This document shows positions 27,144 to 34,481 of a stretch of DNA of 64,000 nt, piece by piece. How positions within the stretch are numbered: the stretch's first letter is position 1; the number at the start of each line of letters is the position of its first letter. Position numbers and translations under genes: made by a program. The notes below the pieces were generated by a model. The model searched no databases. It worked only from the letters and a program-made list of their open reading frames with translations, and had not been told where the DNA came from. The stretch lies in the NCBI GenBank assembly GCA_035567895.1, contig DATMPC010000102.1, positions 1 through 64,000 on the forward strand. The letters are read 5' to 3'. The DNA comes from Terriglobales bacterium. Lineage in GTDB: Bacteria; Acidobacteriota; Terriglobia; Terriglobales; Acidobacteriaceae.

Positions 27144-27806
27144 TTGCAGATTTATTTCTCGACCGCTCCCACATCGAGTTTTCTGCGGTATGTAGCGCAC
27201 ACGAAACCTCAAGGACGCCGCCCTTTGCTCGCTCAACTGCGCAGCTTTCCCAACCTGCTCACTTTACTCCGACTCAGCTTCATTCCCTTTATAGTGAGCT
27301 CGATCCTCGAGGGCCGCTACGAGGTAGCGCTCATCCTGTTCATCCTCGCCGGCATCAGCGACGCCCTCGACGGCGTTCTGGCCCGTACCCTTGGCCAGCG
27401 CACCAAGCTGGGAGAGTACCTCGATCCCATCGCGGACAAGCTGCTACTCAGCACTCTATTTCTGGTTCTTTCAGCGACCCACCGCATCCCGTGGCGCGTG
27501 ACCGTCATCGTCTTCGGGCGGGACATCATTATCTTGATCGTGTGCACACTGGTCTATGCCACGACACCGTTGCGCGACTTTAGCCCCAGCATCTTCGGGA
27601 AAGCCAACACCGTTGTCCAGATCGTTGCCCTGGGAGCCACCATCCTGGTGGAAGTGAAATCGTGGTTGTGGGTGGAAGTGGTAAAGCGAGTAGGACTTTG
27701 GACGGTATTCGCGCTCACGATTGTGTCAGCGCTCCACTATGTCTTCCTGCTGGCCCTGCGGTTGCGCACAGTGACGCATAACGAGAAGGCTGCCAAGACG
27801 ACTTAA
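27144..27806 (+). CDS. pgsA: CDP-alcohol phosphatidyltransferase (PgsA-like)
   Basis: Integral inner-membrane enzyme that transfers a phosphatidyl group from CDP-diacylglycerol to an alcohol, most likely glycerol-3-phosphate (phosphatidylglycerol synthesis). The signature D-G-x2-A-R-x8-G-x3-D-x3-D is complete in DALDGVLARTLGQRTKLGEY and LDPIADK. NLLTLLRLSFIPF at the N-terminus and several membrane segments fit the family. The frame opens at a TTG (27144) and holds no ATG ahead of the conserved region, so the true start may be a later TTG near LLAQLRSFPN. It is divergent from the acyltransferase gene. PgsA is preferred over CrdS or PssA-type members, but the acceptor is not proven. Confidence 0.82.
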   Translation: MQIYFSTAPTSSFLRYVAHTKPQGRRPLLAQLRSFPNLLTLLRLSFIPFIVSSILEGRYEVALILFILAGISDALDGVLARTLGQRTKLGEYLDPIADKLLLSTLFLVLSATHRIPWRVTVIVFGRDIIILIVCTLVYATTPLRDFSPSIFGKANTVVQIVALGATILVEVKSWLWVEVVKRVGLWTVFALTIVSALHYVFLLALRLRTVTHNEKAAKTT

Positions 27807-27899
27807 CCTAAAAGAGCTCTCATTGCAAAATCGAATTCCCTGTCCACTCGCTGCTAGCGCTCATTCAGGGAACATAACAGTGAAAATAGCAGCGAATCT

Positions 27900-27990
27900 A
27901 CCAGGGATTTCTTTTTCCAACCGCAAACCCGCATGAATAGCGGGGAACTCGAAACGACCAGGGAAATTGCAGGGAATTAGCAGGGAATTT
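27900..27990. repeat. CAGGGAATT tandem repeats in a gene-free gap
   Basis: GCAGGGAATTA and GCAGGGAATTT (27969-27990) are adjacent 11-base units; CCAGGGAAATT and CCAGGGATTT lie just upstream. The surrounding 409-base gap (27807-28215) shows no convincing gene. Confidence 0.5.
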
Positions 27991-28215
27991 ATCCAGCGCG
28001 ATTCCCATACCTGCGTCTCTCCCACCCTGCCGATAGGCAACCATTTCTGTCGACGAAAGCCTGACTACCGCTTCTCTTCTTCAGCCTGAGACAACCAGCC
28101 CTGTTTCGAAGCTAGCCCAAGACCATCCGCAAGGCAACCGAATTCCTCGCACCACGGCCTGTGCCACCCGGCATGGCCACGGACTAGCGTTGATTGAATC
28201 GGCTAGACTCTAGCG

Positions 28216-29355
28216 ATGCACGCCGCGGCGTTGGTGATTGGCATTGCAATGCTCGTTCTCGTCCTGCTGGACGCGTTCGAGACCATCGTGCTGCCTCGGC
28301 GGGTGACGCGCCCATTCCGCCTGACGACTCTCTTCTATCGCCTCACCTGGAGGCCATGGCGGCTGCTGGCCAGGGCGATGCCTCCCGGACGGCGGCGCGA
28401 AACGTTTCTCAGCTTCTTCGGACCACTCTCGCTGCTCATGCTATTGGCAACGTGGGCCGTGAGCCTCACGCTCGGATTCGGTTTGCTGCAATGGGGAATG
28501 GGAGCGCACGAGACCGTCACCGGCCGCGAAATAACTACGTTTTGGGACGTTCTCTATATGAGTGGCTCCACGTTCTTCACGCTCGGGCTGGGAGACGTCT
28601 TGCCGAAGACCGCAGGGGCCAAGTTTTTCACCATCGTCGAATGCGCGCTCGGCATTGGCTTCTTAGGTCTCATCATCGGCTACCTGCCGGTAATCTATCA
28701 GTCGTTCTCAGAACGGGAACGGACGATTGCCTTCCTCGATTCCCGGGCCGGTTCACCTCCCACGGCATTCGAGGTTCTGCGGCGAGCGGCCCGGACCAAC
28801 AACGTGCAGGAAGTAGTCTCGATACTGCAACAGTTTGAAAGCTGGGCGGCCGACATCCTCGAGAGCCATATCTCGTATCCCGTGCTATGCATGTACCGTT
28901 CGCAGCACGACAACCAATCATGGCTGTCCGCGCTGACGACAATCCTCGATCTAAGCGCTCTAGTGATGGTGGGAGTCGATGGAATTCCGCCCGCACAGGC
29001 GCGACTCACTTTTGCCATGGCGCGGCACACCGTGGTCGACCTGACCCAGATCTTCAATACTCCACCCATTCTCGACGGCAAGAATAACGACCGGCTGCCG
29101 CCCGAGAAACTCGCCGCGTTTCGCAAAGCTCTGCGAGACCAAGGGGTAGCGCTACGAGACGACGCAGAAGCCACCGAGAAATTGACGCGTCTGCGAGCGT
29201 TGTATGAGCCACACGCCCGAGCTCTGGCGAAGTTTTTTGTTCTCACCCTTCCGCCATTTCGCGCGGAGAAGGAGCGCAAGGATAACTGGCAGACCAGTGC
29301 GTGGAAGAAGATTGAAGGCTCAAACACGCTGATGATCACCGAGGAACACTTTTAA
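28216..29355 (+). CDS. two-TM potassium-channel-like protein with long cytoplasmic domain
   Basis: The 379-residue protein starts with a membrane segment, has a second and third hydrophobic stretch (LLMLLATWAVSLTLGFGLL and FTIVECALGIGFLGLIIGYLP) and between them a pore loop, MSGSTFFTLGLGDVLP. The loop aligns with the potassium filter TxGYGD, but reads TLGLGD, with Leu for Tyr. The remaining 200 residues are soluble and helical, and do not look like a recognised RCK (TrkA-N) domain. Ion selectivity is thus uncertain. The gene stands alone behind a repeat-rich gap. Family placement (Ion_trans_2) is confident, function is not. Confidence 0.78.
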   Translation: MHAAALVIGIAMLVLVLLDAFETIVLPRRVTRPFRLTTLFYRLTWRPWRLLARAMPPGRRRETFLSFFGPLSLLMLLATWAVSLTLGFGLLQWGMGAHETVTGREITTFWDVLYMSGSTFFTLGLGDVLPKTAGAKFFTIVECALGIGFLGLIIGYLPVIYQSFSERERTIAFLDSRAGSPPTAFEVLRRAARTNNVQEVVSILQQFESWAADILESHISYPVLCMYRSQHDNQSWLSALTTILDLSALVMVGVDGIPPAQARLTFAMARHTVVDLTQIFNTPPILDGKNNDRLPPEKLAAFRKALRDQGVALRDDAEATEKLTRLRALYEPHARALAKFFVLTLPPFRAEKERKDNWQTSAWKKIEGSNTLMITEEHF

Positions 29356-29376
29356 CTGCTTCGGCGATTTCATCTG

Positions 29377-30029
29377 GTGTCTCAGTTTGGAGATTTGCAG
29401 CATGGCAAAACTTGTCTACGGATTGATGCAGTCCCTCGATGGCTACGTCGACCACATGAAGCTTGGGCCGCCTGTGCCCGCGGTCTCCCGTCACTTCCTC
29501 GAGGAGATGCGTGGCCTGACGGGCCTCATCTACGGACGCCGCACTTACGAGATCATGCGTTATTGGGACGAAGATCTTCCAGATTGGGACGCGGAGGACC
29601 GCGACTTCGCGGTGGTGTGGCGGAGCCAGCCGAAGTGGGTCATGTCGCATTCCCTCAAGTCCGTTGGCCCCAACGCCACGCTGATCGCGGGTGACTTCGA
29701 GAAGATGATACGCAGGCTGAAGGCTGAGCTGGCTGGCGAGATTCACGTTGCCGGACCAGTCTTGGCGCAAAGCCTGAGCGAGGCTAGTCTTATCGATGAG
29801 TATCGACTCTACCTCCGCCCCGTGGTGCTTGGCGGTGGCCAGCCATTCTTCGCCGGCCCCCGTCCGCCACTCCACCTGGTGGCCAGCGATTTAATCGCGG
29901 ATGACGAGATTCGGTTGTCGTACGTTCCTGCTTAATCGCGCGGCTCGCCCGGCGGACTGCGCTCAGAGATTCAGACTAAGACCCTACCAGGAGAGAACGG
30001 GATCGGCCTGAAAATTCAAACTGAGACAC
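29377..30029. repeat. GTGTCTCAGTTTG inverted repeats around the DHFR-fold gene
   Basis: GTGTCTCAGTTTG (29377-29389) and CAAACTGAGACAC (30017-30029) are exact complements of 13 bases. They enclose only the DHFR-fold gene. The same motif, as GGTAGTGTCTCAGTTTGA, lies at 53950-53967. Confidence 0.6.
29402..29935 (+). CDS. dihydrofolate reductase family protein (RibD C-terminal fold)
   Basis: NADPH-binding oxidoreductase fold shared by DHFR and the RibD reductase domain. The ATG at 29402 begins MAKLVYGLMQSLDGYVD, which fits the family opening; an ATG-less extension to 29387 is less likely. The 177 residues contain LTGLIYGRRTYEIM, HSLKSVGPNATLI, the glycine loop EIHVAGPVLAQSL and YLRPVVLGGGQPFF. 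These small single-domain proteins are common, often in transferred clusters, and most have no known substrate. It is enclosed by a 13-base inverted repeat (29377-30029), which suggests a movable cassette. It is not a true folate DHFR by sequence. Confidence 0.85.
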   Translation: MAKLVYGLMQSLDGYVDHMKLGPPVPAVSRHFLEEMRGLTGLIYGRRTYEIMRYWDEDLPDWDAEDRDFAVVWRSQPKWVMSHSLKSVGPNATLIAGDFEKMIRRLKAELAGEIHVAGPVLAQSLSEASLIDEYRLYLRPVVLGGGQPFFAGPRPPLHLVASDLIADDEIRLSYVPA

Positions 30030-30041
30030 TACCCGATTTCG

Positions 30042-30077
30042 GTTCTATTTACGTGTTGCCTTGGCCTTCGCCTTGAG
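30042..30077. repeat. copy of the 3' end of the gene at 31224-31826
   Basis: These 36 bases match 31221-31256 at 34 positions (core GTGTTGCCTTGGCCTTCGCC). The second copy holds the last codons of the MXAN_5187-like gene. This copy lies right at the left end of the inverted-repeat element, so the element may have inserted together with a duplication of gene tail. Confidence 0.75.
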
Positions 30078-31043
30078 GGGTTAGGAGATAGCGGCCGCGA
30101 AAGTTGCACCCCCCGTTCTCTAGGCGCGGGAAAAGTCAAAACGGGACTATCCCGTCGAACTTTGATAAATGCGCGGACTGGAAAGAGGAGACCTCACCTC
30201 ACAAGCCAGATTCTGATTGTCAGGGCCATTCGAGAACCCGCCGTCCAGAGACTCATCCTGCAACTTTGGAAAACTCTAGCCTTTGAGTGCAATCGCGGTT
30301 ATCAACAGTTCTACTTAAGAATTGGCTAGTACGTCGGTAACTACCGGCCTGATGCAAACCGAAGTACCATCTTGCCAAATCGTCCGAGAGGATAGTCTTA
30401 TGCAGCGAGTTGCTCTAAAAAGCTTGGGCATTGTTCTTCTGATCGGCAGCACCTGTTACGGGCAGTCGTTAGCCGATGCCGCGCGCGCGAACCGTAAACA
30501 AAAAGCTCGGGAGGGGGCCACAGTCACGAAGGTCATCAGCGACGATGACCTCGCTGCAACTACCGATGTCACCGTTCACTTGGTTCCCGGGGTAACTTCC
30601 ACCGGAAGCGGGACGCTGCTTGCACCGGGAATGTGGAAACACGGTTATTCCATTACCAACCTGGATGCAACACGGTTTTCCAACGGTGGGGTTCTCCACA
30701 TCGAGATCGAATTAGGGGACGGACCAGCAGAAGCATCCTTTGATCTCTACTCGGAAGGCGCACATCTGCCATCCGGAGGATTTCCGAACCCGTTAGCCAA
30801 CGCTCACGATGTACCAAGTGGGTCTACCGCCAAGATTGATTATCGTTTCGATCATGGAACCGTGTTCCAGTTCTGCGCTGAGGGGAGCTGGCATGCGAAA
30901 GCTGGCGACCGGAACACCTATAACTTTACGGTGAAGGTAGGCAGTCGATAGGTTCGCAGAAAAACGCTGAATTGCATGGTCACCCACAACAACTGCCGAG
31001 CAGAAGAGGGGGTGCAACTTTCGCGGCCGCAATCTCCTAACCC
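30078..31043. mobile_element. 966-bp element with 36-bp terminal inverted repeats and flanking direct repeats
   Basis: Left arm 30078-30113 starts GGGTTAGGAGATAGCGGCCG; the right arm 31008-31043 is its complement at 35 of 36 positions. GCCTTCGCCTTGAGG directly flanks both sides (30064-30078 and 31044-31058), like a target-site duplication, and a third copy of 14 bases is at 31243-31256. Inside is one secreted-protein gene (30400-30951) and no transposase. It may be a non-autonomous element or a gene cassette. I do not recognise the ends as any named IS. Confidence 0.65.
30400..30951 (+). CDS. secreted hypothetical inside the inverted-repeat element
   Basis: The start at 30400 is chosen because the signal peptide MQRVALKSLGIVLLIGSTCY begins there; the frame is open back to 30322. 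In the 183-residue protein the signal (cut probably near CYGQS) is followed by a short charged helix (LADAARANRKQKARE), typical of a group of acidobacterial secreted proteins, and a beta-rich C-terminal domain ending YNFTVKVGSR. No catalytic motif is seen. It is the only gene within the 966-bp element, so it may be cargo. Function is unknown. Confidence 0.6.
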   Translation: MQRVALKSLGIVLLIGSTCYGQSLADAARANRKQKAREGATVTKVISDDDLAATTDVTVHLVPGVTSTGSGTLLAPGMWKHGYSITNLDATRFSNGGVLHIEIELGDGPAEASFDLYSEGAHLPSGGFPNPLANAHDVPSGSTAKIDYRFDHGTVFQFCAEGSWHAKAGDRNTYNFTVKVGSR

Positions 31044-31079
31044 GCCTTCGCCTTGAGGCGAGATTGGATTCTCAATTGA

Positions 31080-31164
31080 GCCCCGCGGGGGCGACACATC
31101 TGGAACGTGCCGCCCTTACAGGGCTCTGATTCTCGACGTACAGCCCGGCATGGGATGCCGGGCT
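31080..31164. repeat. two short hairpins right of the element
   Basis: GCCCCGCGGGGGC (31080-31092) and AGCCCGGCAT-GGG-ATGCCGGGCT (31142-31164) are strong palindromes. They lie in the 180-base stretch between the element and the next gene's 3' end, and may be REP-like sequences or a terminator for the gene at 31224-31826. Confidence 0.6.
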
Positions 31165-31223
31165 CATTTCGAATCGTGCCGCGAAACTCGGCACGAACCA
31201 CGAGTGCGATCGCTATTTCAGTT

Positions 31224-31826
31224 CTACTTATGTGTTGCCTTGGCCTTCGCCTTGAGCCGTACCTGGCCGTCTTCAACTTCAACGGCATACTCGACCGTTG
31301 AGGTGCCGTACTCCTTGCGAAGCTGCTCGGTCTTTTTCTTAACGAACTGCTGGAATGATTCGAAGGTTCCGGCTGGGCCTTTCGCCTTGTGCTCTTTTCG
31401 CGCTGCGGCCATTGCGTCGTAGAGAGCCTTCACTTTGTTCACTTCGGCGTCCACGTCCGAACAGGCAATCCGGAAAGGCTCCGGTTTGCTGATGTCGATG
31501 GCCTCAGGAGCTTCATCCTCAAACTCACGAACACCCTGAATGGCCAGCAAGGCATCCTGGGGACGGCGATAGCCCTCTTCCTTGATCCTAAGTTTTTGTT
31601 GCCATAGAGAGTTATAGACGGCGAACTTCTGCTGGACGCTGCTGAATTTGAAACGCTGTCCGTAGGAGAGGCGGCGGCCGTCGCTATACTTTTTCAGGAG
31701 TGACTGGACGCGCCACTCCAGATCGGTAGGCGGTTTTTTGGCCCCACCGCCGAAGAATATGTCGTACTCGATTTTCAGCCGGCGGACGCCGTCCTCGAGT
31801 TGATTGAGTTCTTCGTCGATCGTCAA
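31224..31826 (-). CDS. MXAN_5187 C-terminal-like coiled-coil protein
   Basis: The 200-residue, highly charged helical protein opens with LEDGVRRLKIEYDIFFGGG, KKPPTDLEWRVQSLLKKY and YGQRFKFSSVQQKFAVYNSLW. This pattern (LKxEYxxFFxG...PPTxxE...RFxFxxxxxxFxxYxxLWxxxL) is, as far as I recall, the MXAN_5187 C-terminal domain of myxobacteria and relatives. The role is unknown. The start is a TTG (31826), the first possible in the frame, without a good ribosome-binding site. The C-terminus is rich in KAKA repeats. Its last 36 bases recur 1.2 kb away at 30042-30077. Confidence 0.65.
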   Translation of the reverse strand: MTIDEELNQLEDGVRRLKIEYDIFFGGGAKKPPTDLEWRVQSLLKKYSDGRRLSYGQRFKFSSVQQKFAVYNSLWQQKLRIKEEGYRRPQDALLAIQGVREFEDEAPEAIDISKPEPFRIACSDVDAEVNKVKALYDAMAAARKEHKAKGPAGTFESFQQFVKKKTEQLRKEYGTSTVEYAVEVEDGQVRLKAKAKATHK

Positions 31827-31994
31827 AATCGCACCCGAGGCCCCGTAAATAGCCGCTTGGAGCGGACTATAGCACAGGAAATCCTCCCTATCCGGCGCCT
31901 TCGGAACCTTCGTAATCCCCTTCGAGCAGCTCTCGACATAGCACTTCCGGAGCCTCCCACCCTAGTTACTCTTTGTGCATCTAACGCATAGCGT

Positions 31995-32669
31995 ATGTCC
32001 GAATCCAACCTGCCCAAGATCCGGATCGTCCTCGCCGACGACCATGCTATTTTGCGGGAATCGTTGTCGTTGCTGCTCTCAACTCAGAACGATTTTGAGG
32101 TGGAAGGCTCAGCGTCGAATGGGCAAGAGGCGCTCGAGATGGTGCAGCGGTACCATCCCGACGTGCTCGTGCTCGACCTCTTCATGCCCGACTTTGATGG
32201 TTTCGAAGTGCTGCGTACCTTGGACCGCTCAGGCAATCGCGTGGCGACCGTGGTACTCACCGCCTCAGAGTCAGACACTGACTATGCCCAGGTGGTACGG
32301 CTAGGCGCGCGTGGGCTCGTTATGAAAGGCGATGGCCCGCAAAGCCTGTTTGAAGCGATCCGCCTTGTTGGTTCCGGCGAACTGGCGTTCTCCGACGAGC
32401 TGGCGCATCAGGTGGTGAGCACTCTGGCAAACGACAAGCGTGAGACTCACGCTGCTCCCCAGGCTTCGTTGCATCGGCTTTCAGACCGCGAGCGGCAAAT
32501 CGCCTATTCCGTCGCGCGCGGAATGAAGAACCGTGATATCGCGAGCCAACTGACCATCAGCGAAAACACGGTTAAGCGACATCTGCAGAGTATTTTTGGG
32601 AAGACCGGTGCGAGAGACCGCCTCGAGCTTGCAGTTCTTGCCCTGAACGACGCGAGCAAGGCTGCGTAG
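31995..32669 (+). CDS. NarL/FixJ-family response regulator
   Basis: Two-component output protein of 224 residues. The receiver (about 9-125) has the acidic pair in VLADDHAILRE, phosphoacceptor Asp61 in VLVLDLFMPD, Thr89 in VVLTASES and Lys111 in LVMKGD. The C-terminal LuxR-type helix-turn-helix is LSDRERQIAYSVARGMKNRDIASQLTISENTVKRHL (core SENTVKRHLQSIFGKTGA). It probably activates or represses genes after phosphorylation. No partner kinase is adjacent; the orphan histidine kinase at 58714-60768 is 26 kb away and unlikely to be a partner by position alone. Confidence 0.92.
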   Translation: MSESNLPKIRIVLADDHAILRESLSLLLSTQNDFEVEGSASNGQEALEMVQRYHPDVLVLDLFMPDFDGFEVLRTLDRSGNRVATVVLTASESDTDYAQVVRLGARGLVMKGDGPQSLFEAIRLVGSGELAFSDELAHQVVSTLANDKRETHAAPQASLHRLSDRERQIAYSVARGMKNRDIASQLTISENTVKRHLQSIFGKTGARDRLELAVLALNDASKAA

Positions 32670-32724
32670 ATTAGATCTTACTTGCGGGCACACACCAGTC
32701 AGAGTGCCCGTCAGTTTTCCGTAA

Positions 32725-32907
32725 TCAAACGCGCCCTTCGCGGAGAGAAATATCGGCGTCAACCTCTGGGAAAACCCACGTTGGTTGCTGATAGTTTTCT
32801 GACTCGCGACGTGGGAATTCCAGCACTTGTCCTTCCTCAGTCGATGACGACGCCCTGGGTTTGGGCTTGAAACTATCCGGAATATAAAACTGAATCACAC
32901 GGGCCAT
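32725..32907 (-). CDS. small conserved hypothetical
   Basis: The 60-residue protein MARVIQFYIPDSFKPKPRAS... ends ...DADISLREGRV. A ribosome-binding site (AGAGG, seven bases before the ATG) supports it. Small proteins opening with MARVxQFYIP and containing a VLEFP block are familiar from acidobacterial genomes; I know no function. It is convergent with the response regulator gene. Confidence 0.55.
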   Translation of the reverse strand: MARVIQFYIPDSFKPKPRASSSTEEGQVLEFPRRESENYQQPTWVFPEVDADISLREGRV

Positions 32908-33087
32908 AGCTCCGCCTCTCTACTGCTGTCAAAGCTTGCTGGCCAACGTTGATTCTTACTCCAGCCCAATCGCTTGCAGCTGTTGAAACTGACTTTTAGA
33001 TGCCACCCTATCCGGAATGATTCAGAGGGAACGATTCAAACTTCCGATGGGAACGATAACTCGGGACGAACCTACGACGACTTATGC

Positions 33088-33129
33088 ACTGTCATCCTGA
33101 GCCCGCCACGGCGGGCTCAGGATGACAGT
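33088..33129. repeat. perfect palindrome, TGTCATCCTGAG family (copy 3)
   Basis: ACTGTCATCCTGAGCCCGCC and its full complement are separated by only two bases, giving a 42-base near-perfect hairpin. It lies in the gap before the MBL-hydrolase gene, and does not overlap it. Confidence 0.85.
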
Positions 33130-33196
33130 CGCTCCGCGCTTGCCCTTCTTGTCCCACACGTATACAACTCCGTAAGCCAACTCAGGAGAGGGCAGC

Positions 33197-34084
33197 ATGC
33201 GCAAGCTCATCGTCGCTGTGGCTGTGTTGTTTGTTCCAATCGTTTCGTTCGCTCAGCAGGATTTCAGTAAAGTTGAAATCAAAGTGCAGAAGATTGCCGG
33301 CCACGTTTACATGTTGCAGGGAGCCGGTGGAAACATCGGCGTGTCAGCAGGCGACGACGGCATCGTTATCGTCGACGATCAATACGCTCCGCTTGCACCC
33401 AAGATCCAAGCCGCGCTCAAGGGCATCGCCGACAAGCCGCTCCGCTTCGTGCTAAACACACATTGGCATGGCGATCACACCGGCGGAAACCCAGTCTTTT
33501 CGCAGCAAGCGCCCATCATCGCGCAGGAGAACGTGCGCAAGCGGCTTGCGGCAGGCCGTAAAGGTCCTGGCCCGGAAGTCCCTCCGCAACCCGCGAACGT
33601 GCTGCCCGTGATCACCTTTGAAGACAAGGTCTCCGTTCACGTGAATGGCGAAGATATCCAGGCGATTCATTTCCCAAAAGGACACACAGACGGCGACAGC
33701 GTGATCTTCTTTCCGCAGTCGAATGTCCTGCACATGGGCGACGATTTCGTAACCTACGGCTTCCCTTACGTTGACCTGAACAGCGGTGGTACTGTGCGCG
33801 GATTAATTGACGCTTTGAAGAAGGTAGTCACCCTAGTTCCCCAGGACGTGAAGGTTATTCCCGGACACGGCGATCTCTCCACACTCGACGATGTGCGCGC
33901 GTTCACGAAGATGGTCGAAGAAACGTTCAACCTGGTCTCAGCGCAAGTAGGCCAGGGCAAATCTGCGGATGACATCAAGAAGGCAAACGTGCTCGCGGCG
34001 TACAGCAAGTACTCCGGCAGCTTCGTAAACTCTGACCGTTGGATCGATACCATCTACACTGAGTTGAAAGGCACTGCGAAGTAG
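33197..34084 (+). CDS. exported MBL-fold metallo-hydrolase
   Basis: Predicted periplasmic metallo-beta-lactamase-fold enzyme of 295 residues. A signal peptide ends near VSFAQ (residue 20). The metal-binding HxHxDH motif is H89-W-H91-G-D93-H94, followed by the later ligands in FPKGHTDGDS and IPGHGD. The closest familiar group is the quinoprotein-relay-type hydrolases of unknown substrate; class B beta-lactamase activity is possible but not indicated. GGAGAGG precedes the ATG. The gene stands alone between two palindromic repeats. Confidence 0.85.
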   Translation: MRKLIVAVAVLFVPIVSFAQQDFSKVEIKVQKIAGHVYMLQGAGGNIGVSAGDDGIVIVDDQYAPLAPKIQAALKGIADKPLRFVLNTHWHGDHTGGNPVFSQQAPIIAQENVRKRLAAGRKGPGPEVPPQPANVLPVITFEDKVSVHVNGEDIQAIHFPKGHTDGDSVIFFPQSNVLHMGDDFVTYGFPYVDLNSGGTVRGLIDALKKVVTLVPQDVKVIPGHGDLSTLDDVRAFTKMVEETFNLVSAQVGQGKSADDIKKANVLAAYSKYSGSFVNSDRWIDTIYTELKGTAK

Positions 34085-34089
34085 TAGCA

Positions 34090-34431
34090 GTGTGAGTGGA
34101 TTTCTGAGATGGCTCCTGGCTATAGTGTTCATCGCGGTACTGGCCCCGGCTTGAAGTTTTCAGTCCCAGTAGCGATTCATGTCACTTGAACGGCTGATGA
34201 ATGCCCGACCACCTACGAAATTGGCTCGGTTGTGCGCGAGTGACCAACCGCAACAGCAAAACCAAAAACTTACGCAGATAAACGCGGATATTAGAGATTC
34301 ACGCAGATCTTTGAGATGGGTACAGCCACACAAATCTGCGTGAATCCCTGAGATCTGTGGGCATCTGCGTGAGCCGTTGACTTTGGTTCGCGCTCACTTC
34401 CCCAGGCCGCGGTGTGAGTGGATTTCTGAGA
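34090..34431. repeat. 20-base direct repeats bounding a 300-base gene-free segment
   Basis: GTGTGAGTGGATTTCTGAGA occurs at 34090-34109 and again at 34412-34431. The second copy leads straight into the palindrome at 34431-34472. The segment between contains the CACGCAGAT element and no gene. Confidence 0.75.
34260..34388. repeat. CACGCAGATCAACGCAGAT-type inverted-repeat element (copy 2)
   Basis: AACCAAAAACTTACGCAGAT at the left end is matched by an inverse ATCTGCGTGAG...GACTTTGGTT at the right end, with inner ATTCACGCAGAT/ATCTGCGTGAAT arms. Confidence 0.65.
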
Positions 34432-34472
34432 CTGTCATCCTGAGTTCGCCGCGGCGGGCTCAGAATGACAGT
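34431..34472. repeat. palindrome, TGTCATCCTGAG family (copy 4)
   Basis: ACTGTCATCCTGAGTTCGCC pairs with GGCGGGCTCAGAATGACAGT, with three mismatched or G-T positions. It ends ten bases before the LysR gene's start codon, so it would be in the 5' leader and could affect translation. Confidence 0.75.
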
Positions 34473-34481
34473 GTTGTGGCC

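Noticed and set aside
29402-29935. Trimethoprim-type folate DHFR (folA)
   Set aside because: Opening and glycine-loop sequences are those of the RibD-C/DHFR-like single-domain family, and folate-binding residues are not recognisable.
33197-34084. Class B beta-lactamase resistance gene
   Set aside because: Only the general HxHxDH metal site is shared; such exported MBL proteins are mostly of unknown or non-lactamase function.
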